From: Medakamo hakoo | Taxonomy: Eukaryota; Chlorophyta; Trebouxiophyceae; Coccomyxaceae | Assembly (NCBI GenBank): GCA_026636295.1 | Contig: CP089450.1 | Coordinates: forward strand, 496,001 to 560,000 | Length of the DNA stretch: 64,000 nt | Reading direction: 5' to 3' | Shown here: in pieces, positions 48,068-60,003 of the stretch | Position numbering within the stretch: the first letter of the stretch is position 1 | Layout: the number at the start of each line of letters is the position of its first letter | Program-made: the position numbers and the translations under genes | Notes under the pieces: model-generated | Databases searched by the model: none | What the model was told of the DNA's origin: nothing | The model's input: only the letters and a program-made list of their open reading frames with translations

Positions 48068-50695
48068 TCACGCCGCAACCTCGACCACCGGCTTGGCTTG
48101 GGCGGCCCAGAACGCGTCCGCGGCCGCGACCGCGTCCGGCGGCAGCGCCGCCTCCGGGCTGCCGCGCGGCACGGCTTTCATGTTCATGCCGCCGTCGATG
48201 CCGAGCACCAGGGAGTACAGCTGGCGCGCGCGCACGCCTTCCGCTCCGCCCATCGACTCGTCCAGCGTGAAGCGGAAGCGCGGGAGGAGGGTGGCCATCG
48301 TCGTCACCAGGGACACCTTGGCCAGGGACTGGCCCACGCAGTTGCGCAGGCCCTCCGCGAACGGGAAGTAGCGTTTCGGGCGGGCGGTCGAGCCCAGCTC
48401 GCCCGCCAGGTCCGCGTCCGCGTCCTCGCCGCCCGCGCCGCCGGAGGCCGACCCGTCCAGGTCCATGCCCTCCGTCCAGCCCTCGTAAAACTCGGCGGGC
48501 ATGGCCAGGCGGTCGGCAAACTCGCACCCGGGCGTCAGCCAGCGCTCCGGCTTGAACGCCTCCGGCTCCTCCCAGTTGTGTTTGGCGTTTTGGATGGAGT
48601 GGTGGGGGACCCACAGCATGGTGCCCTTGGGAACTGCAAGGACGTGGTGTGTTGTTCGGCGTGGCGGGAGGGGGTGGAGGGTGAGAGGGAGGGGGTGGGG
48701 TGGGGGTGGTGCGGAGGGGGAGAAGGGAGGGGGTGGGGGAGGGGGCGGGGGGGTGGGGTGGAACCATCCACCCCCACACCCTGGGCCGCACGCACGCACA
48801 CCCCCCCACCCACCCCACCGCCCCACCACAGCCAGTGACACACTCACCAAACAGGCGCCCGCCCGCCAGCGACAGGTCCTGCTGGGCCACGCGCACCTGG
48901 CCCGCCGCGACGGGCGGGAACAGGCGCAGCACCTCCTTGATGACGGCCTGCAGGTAGACGAGCTTGGCCAGGTCGGCGTACTCCATGAGCCGCGGCGGCG
49001 GCGTGCCGGGCGGCGCGCCCTCGGGCGGCGCCAGGCCGTGCGCGCGCAGTTCCGCCAACACCTTGGCTTCGACGGCCGGGTGCTGGGACAGGAGGTAGAG
49101 CGTCCACGTCCCCGTGTGCCCCGTCGTGTCCGTGCCCGCGAAGAAGAGCGCCGTGATTTCGGGCAGCAGCTTGGCGTCCGTCAGGCCGGCGCCCGTGGCC
49201 GGGTCCTTCACCTTGAGGAGCAGGTCCGCAAACGACCCCTTGACGGGCGTGACGTCCTTGATGTGCTGCAGCAGCTCCGACTTGACGATCGTGCGCCAGC
49301 GCGTCATCAGGGCGTGGCCCGCGCGCACGGCCGCCTTCCAGTACTTCTTGTCGCGGTGCGGCTCGGCCATGCGGCGCTCGACCTCGTGCGTGCACTCCAG
49401 CATGGTGCGGACGTAGGAGCCCTTGTCGTCCGCGCCCGTGCCGGAGACGGACGCCTGCAGCGCGGCCAGCGCGCCCATCTCCTTCTGGAAGCCGACGCGG
49501 CCGATGACGTCCATCGACTCGCGCAGCAGCAGGTCGTCGACGTTGAGGGGCCGGGCCGGGCCCAGGGCGGTCAGGATGCCGGTCATGGCCGCGCACCGCT
49601 CCCGCACGTTGGCGAACGCGCCCTTCATGCACCCGGCGGAGAAGGCGGGCGCGACGCCCTTGCGCACCGCCTTCCAGTGCGCGTCCGTGTGGCCCGTCAG
49701 CAGGTTGGTCCCGCCCAGGAACTCGTCCAAGAAATGGTACTGGAACCGGAACTTGTCCAGCAGCTTGGAGCGGAGGACGTAGGTGGCCAGGGCCGGGTCA
49801 GTGATGACGACGGCCTGTGTGCGGGTGGGTGGGTGGGTGGGTGGGGGGTGTGGGGGGTGGGGGTGGGGAGGGACAGCCGCGCGCGCGCGAGCGAGCGTGT
49901 GCGGCTGGACGAATGAAAAGCGAGAGCGCAAGCCGCCCCTCCCGCCTCGACTCACGTGGAACTGCATGACCCGCATCTTGAAGACGGGGCCAAAGGCGTT
50001 GGCCATGGCGGTGACCCGGTGGTGCAGGTCCTTTTCCATGAGCATGGGCAGCATGCCGGTCAGGCCTGTGGATACAAATGAGCAGGAGAGGGGAGGAGGG
50101 GCGCGAGGGGTTTGAGGGGGTGCGGCGAGGAGCAGAGAGAGAGGGGCGCCGGCGCGGTCGCACGTGGAGCGACAGGGGGTTTCCGCGTCGTGTCCACACT
50201 CCGCGCCCTCCCATTCACCAAACCCACCATACTTGGGCCCGGGCAGGTGCTTCAGTGCGATGGACCGGCGGCGGATGAGGTACCATTGCCTGTTGATGGT
50301 GTGTGGGGGAGGGGAGCGGGGAGGAGGGCGTGAGCGAAACACGGCTAGACGCAGCGGGGGCATTGCCCGCGACATGCGACGGGGGCTCGCATCGACGAGG
50401 TTTCCACTGTTTTGTGGGGCTTTTTATGGCTACGCGCGTGTAGCTTGCATCTCAGACCATCGATCGGCGGGAGTGCAGGGGCGTGGGAGTGGGCAGAAGG
50501 CATCACCGCGGCGTGTCGGAGGCGAGGCCTGCGCGCGGCGCGAATGGGGGGCAAGTAGTCGCGAAAACACGCAAAAGGCAAAACGCACTGCGCGAACCAC
50601 GCCAGGAAGACGGCCACGCCCACAGCCGCTGCGTACGACAGCAGCTGCGACACGAGCAGGGAGGTAGAGGAAGCGGCGGCGACGGCGAACGCCAT
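48068..50695 (-). CDS. Cytochrome P450 monooxygenase
   Basis: Haem-thiolate enzyme, probably ER- or plastid-envelope-anchored. Exons 50695-50589, 50289-50228, 50065-49956, 49814-48848 and 48633-48068 give 603 aa. An N-terminal helix (LLSYAAAVGVAVFLAWFAQ) is followed by KHLPGPKYG. The I-helix is LFFAGTDTTGHTG (about residue 314), the K-helix is VIKEVLRLFPP with ExxR, FKPERW follows, and the haem loop is FPFAEGLRNCVGQSLAK with the axial Cys near residue 515. The clan and substrate cannot be set by eye; a Gly/Asp-rich insert between PERW and the haem loop is lineage-specific. Donors are GTGCGT, GTGGGT, GTGAGT and GTGAGT. Confidence 0.93.
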
Positions 50696-50920
50696 GGTGG
50701 TGTTTTGGTCTCTTGCACTCGCACGAGCTCGGTCGCGCGCCTTGGAAGATGTGAGGAGCAAACTCGCCCGAACTCGCGCTCCCCTGTTTCGTCGCCCCCA
50801 GACGCCCCCAGACCCACGACGCCCGGCCTCTCCTCTCTCCTCTCACGTCTCACGCCTCGCCTCGTCAAGAAAAAAGGGCTCCACTACACAGTCACCTCCA
50901 CTCCACCCCTCCCCCCTCTT

Positions 50921-52179
50921 TCAGTCCGCTTTGGGCGACGCCGCCGCCGCAAAACCAGCCCCTCCACCACCCACCACCCCGGCCCGCTCCAACATGCGCA
51001 ACAACCCGAATTTGGCCGCCACCACCTTGTCGATGAACCGGGCCGGCAGCCACATGGGCGCAAACCAGTTTTCCAGCCAGTTGGGCGTGACGACGCGCGT
51101 GGTGGGGCCGGACCGCGGACGCGCGGACAGGGACGCGAAGACCGCCCGACCGACCGCCTCGCACGGCAGGAACCAGGACGGGTTGGCCGCCTCCCGCTCC
51201 AGCATGCGGCGGGACTTGGCCATGGCCGCCTTGTAGTCCGTGTGGTCGTACTTGGACCAGTAGTCGTCGCCGCCGTGCAGGGACGCGTCCCAGATCTCGG
51301 ACGCGACGGGCCCGGGGCGGATCGCGACCGCGTCGATGCCGTAGGGCGTCAGCTCCCGGCGCAGGGCCTGGGTCAGGCCTTCCAGCGCGAATTTCGACGC
51401 GTTGTACGGCCCCATCCAGGGCAGGCCGTAGTTGCCGTAGATGGACGACATCATGACGACGCGGCCGGGCGGGCCGGGGCGCGTCCGGTCCGTGCCCAGC
51501 AACGGCAGGAAGGCCTGGGTCACGAGGACGGGCGCAATGGTGTTGACCTCCAGCTGGGCGCGCAGCGTGTCGGGCGCCACGAACGCGAGCGGGTGGGAGC
51601 CGGCATGCATGCCCGCGTTGTTGACCAGGCCCCACAGGCAGCGGGAGGGGCCCAGGGCCGCGCCGACGGCGCGTGCGGCGGCGGCGACGGCCGCGCCGTC
51701 GGTCACGTCAAAGATGAGGGGGGTGAAACGCGCCGGGCCGAGTTCTTTGGTGAGCTTCTCCGCGTCCGACGCCTTGCGGACAGACCCAAAGACGTGGCAG
51801 CCCTTGGACGCCAGGACCCGGGCGGTGGCGGCGCCGATGCCCTTGGAGACGCCGGTGATAACGACCGCGCGGTCGAGGCCGGCCCTCAGGGTTGCCGCCG
51901 GCCCGTCCGACGGCGCGGCGTGTTCGGCCAGCATCCATTCCTCTTCCTCGGCGGGGACGGACGGCGTGGTGGCTGGCGTGTGATGGGAGCATGGGTGTGG
52001 GTGAGAGCGTCCGAGAGATCGGGACGACGGCGGGGAGCTGGCTGGGGGGGTGGGGGGCGGGCCTCGTCTCTCCGCGCCGCGCGCGCGCGTGTTGCGGGGA
52101 CTGCGACGCGCCGTCAACACGTCGTGTCCGCCCCCGCACTCACCCGCCCTCAACTCCCACCCAACGCACGTGGAGCCAT
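50921..52179 (-). CDS. Short-chain dehydrogenase/reductase with 10-nt first exon
   Basis: The core is a 350-codon exon, 51972-50921, with a classical SDR fold: VVITGVSKGIGAATARVLAS, FDVTD, LVNNAGMHAG, MMSSIYGNYG and YNASKFALEGL (catalytic Ser, Tyr and Lys). The C-terminal part, VTPNWLENWFAPMWLPARFI, resembles membrane-associated SDRs acting on lipids or retinoid-like substrates. A 10-nt exon at 52179-52170 (ATG plus seven bases) joins in frame by a GTGCGT donor and CGCCAG acceptor to give 353 aa starting MAPPTTPSVPAEEEEW. If that exon is wrong, the first internal Met is MLAEHAAPS. The substrate is unknown. Confidence 0.83.
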
Positions 52180-52504
52180 GTCTGCAGGTGGGTGCGCACT
52201 CGTGCGTGCCAAGCAGAGGATTGAAGGCTGTTGTGTTGGTGGCGGGGCGAGAGGGCGGAATGAATGTCTAGTGGACCAAGCCGCATGCATTTGCGTTGGT
52301 GGGGGACGGGGGGGCGACGCCGGCCACGCCTGACCGCGCACACACCCGCGCCTGGCAGCCTAAACGCTGGAGACGCGGGCTAGGTGAGGAGGTGGCCTGG
52401 ATCGGGTGTGCGGCTTTCACCACCGGAGAAGCGCGCGTGCAACACGGACCTTGTGTCAACGGGGAAAAAAGCTTTCTGTTTTTCCACCACCACCAACCCC
52501 CTTC
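52180..52504. other. Spacer between LCB1 3' end and SDR start
   Basis: 325 bp with no recognisable exon. Both neighbours are on the minus strand, so it should contain the LCB1 3' UTR and the SDR promoter. Confidence 0.45.
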
Positions 52505-54785
52505 TCACCACCCGCCACCCAGACTCTGCTGGCTCTCCTGGCGCATCAGCCCCCCACTGGCGGGGCGGGGCGATGCAAAAGCGGCTTCTTCAGCTGCTTT
52601 CGCAGCCGGAGGCGACGCCAGCGGCGGCAGGCGTGGCGTCCCCCCGGCCCCACCGCCGCCGCCGCCGCAGCACCGCCGCGCGGCCGCGCGCACCGCGGCC
52701 GCCACCCGCCGCACGTCCGCCTCGGAATGCGCGGCCGACAGGGATAGGCGCAAAGAGGGGCCGGCGGCAGCGCCGTCCGTGCCGGGCGGCGGCTCCACCG
52801 CCGCGGCCAGCACGCCCCCGCGCTCCAGGCAGTCGGCCGCGAGCGCCTTGACGAGCAGTGCGGCCCGGCCGCGCGCCGACGGCGAGGCGACCGGCTCGCC
52901 GCCCACGACCGCCGGGCCGGGCGCCAGGTGCAGGGTCGGCGGGAACCACAGCGGCGCGGGCGGCGGAGGCGCCGCCGCCGCCACCAGCGTGGGCGACCGC
53001 GGCGGCGGCGGCGGCGGGGGCTCGCCGCCGGCCGTCGGGGGCGCTGGGCCGCCGGCCGGGCTGCCGCCGGCGCCCGCCCCGGCGACGACCCCCAACCCCG
53101 GCACGCCGCCATCGGCGGCCAGCAGCTCCCTCAGCATGCCCGCGTTCCGGGCCAGGGCCAGCCGGGCTTCCACGCCCTCGGCCGAGCTGAACCGGCGCAC
53201 GGCTTCCGTGGCGGCGACGGCCAAAAAGGGCGGCAGGGACGCGGAGAAACAGTAGCCCAGGCCGGACAGGCGCTGGTGGTCGACGACCTCGCGCGACGCG
53301 GCGCACCACCCGCCCGCGGAGCCGACGGCCGCGCCCAGGGAGCCCACAATGACGTCGGCGTCTCCAGGCGCTAGTCCCCAGTGCTCGCACGCGCCGCGCC
53401 CACACGCAGGGCCCAGCACGCCCGCCGCCAGCGACTCGTCCACCACCAGCCGGTACTTGAACTTTTTCTTCAGGGCCACAATCGCCGGCAGCGGGGCCAG
53501 GCCGCCCGTGTGCGTCGCCACGCCCTCCACGACGATGAACCGGCGGCACAGAGGGCGTTTGGCGGCGGCGTCCGCGGCCGCCAGCTTCGTCAGCACGCGT
53601 TCCAGGTCCGCCACGTCGCCGTGGCGGAAGGTAGCGACGCGCGCGCGCGAGAGCGCCGCGCCGTTGCGCAGCGCCCACGGCGCCGCGTCGTCCAGGACGA
53701 TGACGTCCTTGGCGGACGCAAAGGCGGGCAGGACGGACGGCATGGTCGCCAGGTCGTGCGAGTACACAATGGCTTCCTCCGTGCCCTGCCACGCCGCGAT
53801 GGCGGCCTCGAGGGCCAGGTGGACGTCGATCGTCCCGTAAAACCCGCGCGGGCCGCACGAGCCGACGCCGTACTTGGCGACCGCGCCCGCCGCGGCGGCG
53901 GCGATGGCCCTGTCCCCGGCCATGCCCAGGAAGTCCAGGCCGGCGGCGACGATGACTTTGCGGCCGGACGAGGCGAGCAGGGCGTGCGCGCCGCGGGAGG
54001 CCGGGATGGGGGTGAGCGCGGGCGCGTCGCCGCCGCAGGCTGCAGCGCGGGGCCGGCCGTCGGGCAGCGAGGACGGGACGAGGGGCTCGGGTTCCCACTC
54101 GTCACAGAGCGAGTCGATCTCGCCTTCCGTCAGGGGTGCGTCGGCCGGCCGCCCGCGCGGCGCGGCGGCGCGCTGGGCCAGGAGCCAGGCGACGGCGGCG
54201 GCGAGGCACGCCTCCAGCCCGATGCGCGCATTGGACTCCATGAACGCGGCCGGGTGCCACCGCCCGCCGGGGCGCACGGTGTCCCAGGCGTCCGCGGCCG
54301 TGGCGGTCAGCGCGCCGCGGGCGGCGGCCAGGCGGGAGGACAGGGACGGGGGCGGCGCCGGCCGGGACTGTTGTTGAGGTGGGAGGGCGGCGGCGGCGGT
54401 CGGGGGAGGTCAGGAGGCGCGCGCGTGGGTGGGGAGACAAGGAGGGTGGGAGACGGACGCGGTACGGGCGCCCGCACACCCGCTGCTGCCTCGGACACCG
54501 CCCCGTTGGAGTGCATGGGCCGTCACATGATCGGCGTGTGGCGGTGGGACGCCACCCCGCCCCCCCCCCCCCAAAACGACGCACCGCCCCGAACCAGGCC
54601 GCCGCCGCCGACGCAGCGGGCGGGCGGGTCGGCACGGACGCCGACGTGCCGGACGAGAGCCACGTTTTACCGGTGCTGCTGGCCTTGGCGCCCCACCACG
54701 TCGCGCCGGGCGTGGTCGCGGCTACGACGACACCGCACGCCAGGGCCAGGGCGGCAAGGAGGGCCAGCCGTGCGGCGCGCGCCAT
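52505..54785 (-). CDS. LCB1: Serine palmitoyltransferase subunit LCB1
   Basis: Non-catalytic partner of LCB2 in the first step of sphingolipid synthesis, in the ER membrane. Exons 54785-54585 and 54367-52505 (GTGCGT donor, phase 0) give 687 aa. An N-terminal hydrophobic helix (LALLAALALACGVVVAAT) and a second (IGLEACLAAAVAWLLAQ) precede EIDSLCDEWEPEPLVPSSLP. The alpha-oxoamine synthase fold shows YGVGSCGPRGFYGTIDVHLA, IVVEGVATHTGGLAPLPAIV and VVDESLAAGVLG. VIVGSLGAAVGSAGGWC stands where LCB2 has the PLP lysine, so the Lys is absent, as in LCB1. A Gly/Pro-rich insert precedes the C-terminus. It is divergent from exportin-1. Confidence 0.92.
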
Positions 54786-55096
54786 CGTTTTTTTCCGGGA
54801 AGGCGGTCCGATGCGAAGGCAACCGTTTTATGTGACCGCCCGGCCGCGGCTTGTCACGGCGCTTGGCGGCGGGCGTCCGAGCTCTCCCACGTGTACGGTA
54901 CGCAACGGGCGCGTCAGCTGGGTCGTGGACCAGCCGTGCAGCTGCGGCAAACGCAATGCAGCCGGCCGCCCTGGGCTCGCTGGTGGGGCTGCGGGCACCT
55001 CCACGTTTTCTTGTCTGTGCTCTTGCGCTCCCTGCGCTGCCTCACTCTTTTTTTCCTGCTTGGTTCGCCCCAAACAAAACACCCCCACAAAAGACC
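54786..55096. promoter_or_regulatory. Divergent promoter region of LCB1 and XPO1
   Basis: 311 bp between the two start codons with no coding exon recognised. No TATA box was seen. Confidence 0.4.
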
Positions 55097-58000
55097 ATGG
55101 GCGACGCGGCGGCGCGCCTCTTGGACTTCAGTCAGCCCCTGGACGTCGCCCTGCTGGACGCCACCGTCGCGGCGTTTTACGGTGCCGGCTCCAATGAGGA
55201 GGTGCGGTTTTTTTTCTGTTCGACGTCGTGGCGCATTGAGAGGAGAGGAAGCCAGCAGTGAAGGCGCGGCTCGGACAGCATGCACGCCCTGCGCGCCCCG
55301 TCTGATTGGGTGGCCAGGCGTCGGGTATCGACGCCCGGGTGGGCGGATGAACGCGTCAATGTGTCCTGCCCCGGCGTTTTTGCCGTTTCCACTCTCCTTT
55401 CCGACCCCGGCTGTCCGCCTTGTCGCGCCGGATGCCGCGCCCTTTCTCCCACGCGCCCCGCCGACCTTCCCACCCCCCTCAACTCACACAACAGCGCGCT
55501 GCGGCGGAGGCCGTCCTGAAGGCGGTGCAGGAGCACCCGCAGGCCTGGTCCCGGGTGGATGCCATCCTGGAGCGGTCCGGGTCGCAGCAGTCGAAATTTT
55601 TCGCGCTCCAGGTGCGTGTTGCGGGGGGGAGGGCGCAACCCTTCGACCCCACCCACACGCAGTGTGGAAACGCCCACAACACTCACGCACACCTCACCAC
55701 ACTCGACAACGGCAGATCCTGGAGGAGGTCATCAAGTACCGGTGGGCGACCTTACCGGAGGAGCAGCGCCTGGTGCGTTGACGGTGGCGGCCGTTGTGGG
55801 GGGGGGGGGCGAAGAAACACCCCGGCCGACCGTCCCCACATCCCATCCTGCTCATTGCTTTCCATCGTTCCATCCCCACACCTACACACCAAAGGGCGTC
55901 CGCAACTTTGTGTCCAACATGATCATCGCCCTGGCCAACGACCCGGCCGCCGCCAAGGCCCAGCGCGTCTTCCTGCACAAGCTGGACGCGGTGCTGGTCC
56001 ACATCCTCAAACAGGACTGGCCGGGGCGGTGGCCGAACTTCCTGCCCGAGCTGTGCGCGGCCTCGCGCACGTCGCCGTCCCTGTGCGAGAACTCCATGCG
56101 CATCCTGCGCCTCCTGTCCGAGGAAGTCTTTGACTTTGCGCGCGGCGAGCTGACGTCCTCCAAGACCCGGGACCTGAAGGCGTCGCTGAACACGCAGTTT
56201 GGGGAGGTGCACGCGCTGTGCATGTTTGCGCTGGCCGCGGGCGGCGGAGAGGCGGGCGCGCCGCCCACCCACCCGGGCCTGGTCCGCGCCACGCTCGACA
56301 CGCTGCACGCCTACCTGTCCTGGGTGCCCCTGGTCTATGTGTTTGAGTCCGACGTCGTCAACGCGCTCGTCCGCCTGTTCCCCGCGCCCGCGTTCCGGTC
56401 TCCCGCGCTGCGGTGCCTGACCGAGGTCGCCGCGCTCGCGGTCGGCCCCGAACACGACGCCGCGTTCGTCTCCCTCCTGACCGCCTTCATGCACGCCCTG
56501 GCCCCGCTCATCCCGCCGGGCACGGACGTCGCCGCCGCCTACGCGGCCGGCTCCGACGACGACAAGGAGTTTGTGCTGAACCTGGCGCTGTTCTTGACGA
56601 CGTTCCTGCGCGCGCACGGCCGCGCGCTCGAAGCCGACGCCGCGTGCAGGTCCGGCCCCCTGCTCGCCGCCCTGGACGTCCTGGCCTCCGCCTCCTTTGC
56701 GCCGGACGACGAAGTCTTCAAGGTCTGCCTGGACTACTGGCACGGCTTCGTCCCCGGCGTCTACGCCGCCGCGGCGGGCAACGCGGCCCTGGCTGGCGCG
56801 GCCGCGGCCGGCCCGCTCGCGGGCCAGGCGGCGCCGCAGGCCGCCGCCCCGCCCGGCGGCTTCGACGCCCCGTCGCACTACGCCTCCCTCCTCTCCCGCC
56901 TGCGCACCCTCATGATCGCGCGCATGGCCAAGCCCGAGGAGGTCATCGTCGTCGAGGACGAGGCGGGCAACGTCGTGCGGGAGGCCATGAAAGACACCGA
57001 CACGCTCGCGCGGTACAAGACGATGCACGAGACGCTCGTGTACCTGGCCCACCTGGACCACGAGGACACGGAGGCCCAGATGCAGGCCCGCCTGCGGGCG
57101 CAGGTGGGCGCGGGCGGGCCGGGCGGCGGGCCGGGCGGCGCGCCGGGCGGCGACGGCGGCGCGGCCGGCCGGTGGGGCGCCCTCAACGCGCTGTGCTGGG
57201 CCGTCGGGTCGATCGCGGGCGCGATGGCGGAGGACCAGGAAAACCGGTTCCTGGTGACCGTCATCCGGGACCTGCTCAACCTGTGCGAGGTGACGCGGGG
57301 CAAGGACAACAAGGCCGTCATCGCCGCCAACATCATGTACGTCGTCGGCCAGTACCCCCGCTTCCTGCGCAACCACTGGAAGTTCCTGAAGACGGTCGTG
57401 CACAAGCTGTTTGAGTTCATGCACGAACCCCACCCGGGCGTCCAGGACATGGCGTGCGAGACGTTCCTCAAGATTTGCGGCAAGTGCCGGCGCAAGTTTG
57501 TGGTGACGCAGCTGGGCGAGTCGGAACCGTTTGTGGCGGAGCTGTTGGCGGGCCTGGCGGACACGATCCGGGACTTGGAGGCGCACCAGGTGAGGAAGGA
57601 AGGGGATGGGGGATAGGGGGGGGATGGGGATGACCCGCCATCGGATGGGGCCGACCCGCCATCGGATGGCGGGTCGCGCGCGCGCGTCCCTCGTGTGCGT
57701 CTTTCGCGCTTTCTTTGACTCACCCCACCCCACCCCCTCCGCCCCAATTCCCCAGGTCCACATGTTTTACGAGGCGGTCGCCCTGATGATCGGCGCCGAC
57801 GCGGACGCGGAACGCCGGGCCGCGTACCTGGAGCGGCTGATGGCGCCGCCCAACGCGACGTGGGCGGGCGTGCTGTCCGACGCGGCGTCCGACCCGGCCG
57901 CCCTGACGTCGCACACCCACACCGCCCGGTCCGTCACCAACATCCTGGCGACCAACCTGGCCGTCGTCTCGGCCCTGGGCCCGCCGTACGCGCCGCAGAT

Positions 58001-59231
58001 GGCCCGCCTGTTCCCGGAGTTGATGGGCGTGTATGGCGCGTACAGCGGTGCCGTGTCGGCCGCCGTCCGCGCCGGCGGCCCGCACGCGGGCCGCACGTCC
58101 GCCGTCAAAGCCGCGCGGGGCGCCCAACGCGCCGCCCTCAAGCTCATCGAAGCGTTCGTGGAGGGCGCGGCAGACCCGGGCGACCTGGTCGGCCGCTACC
58201 TGCCCGCGATGGACGGGCCGGTGCTGGCGGACTACGCGGCCGCGCCGCCCGACGCCCGGGAGCCGGGCGTCCTGGGCCTGTACGCCGCCGCCATCACGCG
58301 CCTGGGCGGGGGTGGCGGCGGGCCGGGCGCGGCGGTCGGCGGGGCCGGCACCCCCGCCGCCGGCCCGACGCCCGGCCCGCCGTCCGCGGCCGCGGCCGAG
58401 CTCGTCCCCCGCGTGTTTGCCTCGGTCTTTGGGCCCACGCTCGCCATGATCACCGCCAACTTTGAGGACTACCCCGAGCACCGCCTGCAATTCTTCGGCC
58501 TGCTGCGGGCCGTCGCGGCCGCGGCCACGCCCGCCCTCTTCGCCCTGTCGGCCGACCAGCTGCGCCTCCTGGTCGACGCCGTGTGCTGGGCCGTGCGCAC
58601 GCCGGAACGCACGGTCGCCGACACGGGCCTGCACCTGCTGCTCGACCTGCTGTCCGCCTTCGAGGCGTCGCCGTACGCCGCGCCGTTTTACCAGGCGTAC
58701 CACGTCCGCCTGGTCACCGAGGTGCTGGCCGTCCTGACCGACACCTTCCACAAGCCCGGCTTCAAGCTGCACGCCCGCCTGTTGCACCACCTGATCGGCG
58801 TCGCCGACCCGGCGACGGGGTTGGCCGCACCGCTGTGGTCCGGGCCGGACGCCCTGGCGGCCGCCGGCCTGCCGCCCGACCCGCCCCCGCCCAACAACGC
58901 GGCGTTCTTGGCGGCGGCGCTGACGCGCCTCCTGTCCACCAACTTCCCCAACCTGTCGGCGGGGCAGGCGGAGGCGGCCGTCGCCGGCATGTTTGCGTCC
59001 CGCCCCGACTTTGGCGGCTTCAAGGAACACCTGCGCGACGTGCTGGTGCTGACGAAAGTCGTCGCGCCGTCCGACGCGGCGGACCTGGGCGGGGACGCGG
59101 CGGCGGCGGCCGCGGCGGCGTCGGCGGCGGCCATGGCCGCCATTCCGGGCATGGTGCACGAGGGCGCGGGGCGGCCGGCGGCCGCCGCGGCGGCCGTCAC
59201 TGGCGGGGAGGGCGGCGGCGGGATGGGGTGA
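55097..59231 (+). CDS. XPO1: Exportin-1 (CRM1)
   Basis: RanGTP-dependent nuclear export receptor for leucine-rich NES cargo. Exons 55097-55201, 55495-55611, 55716-55772, 55895-57589 and 57756-59231 give 1149 aa, a little longer than the usual ~1070 because of Gly/Ala-rich inserts. The importin-beta N-terminal region has SKFFALQILEEVIKYRWATL and the CRIME region PGRWPNFLPELCAASRTSPS. The NES-groove segment reads GSIAGAMAEDQENRFLVTVI, RDLLNLCEVTRGKDNKA and IMYVVGQYPRFLRNHWKFLK. Cys at about residue 557 corresponds to human Cys528, the leptomycin B target. The C-terminal HEAT repeats are complete. Donors are GTGCGG, GTGCGT, GTGCGT and GTGAGG. Confidence 0.97.
57632..57669. repeat. 17-bp direct repeat in exportin-1 intron 4
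   Basis: GACCCGCCATCGGATGG occurs at 57632 and again at 57653, and is followed by GCGGGTC, which is complementary to its start. The repeat lies inside intron 4 and may form a small hairpin. Confidence 0.8.
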
Positions 59232-60003
59232 ATGGACAGGGGGGGGGGGGGGGGACACACCGGAGGAGGAGAGAGACACCCCACAACACGCGCGCGCGGC
59301 ACACACACACCCTTTCTTTCTCACGCCTGCGCGGCCGCGGCTGACCCTGACTCTTTACACCCGACAACTTCTTTTTTTGACGGGGCGGCGGTGTTTTTTT
59401 TTCTCGTGGCGTGTGCGCTGGGTGGGAGACGGGCGCTGCCTCGTCCCACTCACGCGCCTACGCGGAGGAGAGACACACACACGCGCCCGACCCCCACACA
59501 ATCTGACCCCCTCCTTTTCCCCTCCCCATTTTGACACGCTGGCTGCCGCCACAAAGAGGCGGTGCAAGCGTCACACAGGGCGCAAACATGCTTGTTTTCC
59601 CTTTGCCTTCTTTTCCACACCTTTTTCAAAACCCTTCGACCTCTACCTCCTTTGTTAGAGTCAGACCAAAAAAGAGAGTTTCTTTCTCCACGCCCACTCT
59701 CCACTCCCTCTCTCCGAGATCCGGACGCAACGCGCAGACTCGGCGCGGCGCCTGGGAAGGGAGCGGGCGGGGGGAAAGCGAGGACAGCGCCCCCAGATCG
59801 CACGGGAATGAAAAAGCGGGGGATGGGGAGGGGGGGGAGCACACGCCGAGCGCACTTGCGGCACACTCCTCTCATCTCATCGGGTCAGAGTGGAGAGTCG
59901 TCGCTCTGTGCTTCTCTCTCTTCACAGCGGCGTATTGCCCACACACCGCCCGCACCCCACCACCATCACGACGTCCGCGGGCACCCTGTGGCCGGCTCCG
60001 GCC
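59232..60003. promoter_or_regulatory. Spacer between exportin-1 and bHLH gene
   Basis: 772 bp starting with a G homopolymer near 59240 and T-rich stretches near 59370-59400. The second half, from about 59560, is mixed-composition sequence and should contain the bHLH promoter and 5' UTR. Open frames here lack domains. Confidence 0.45.
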
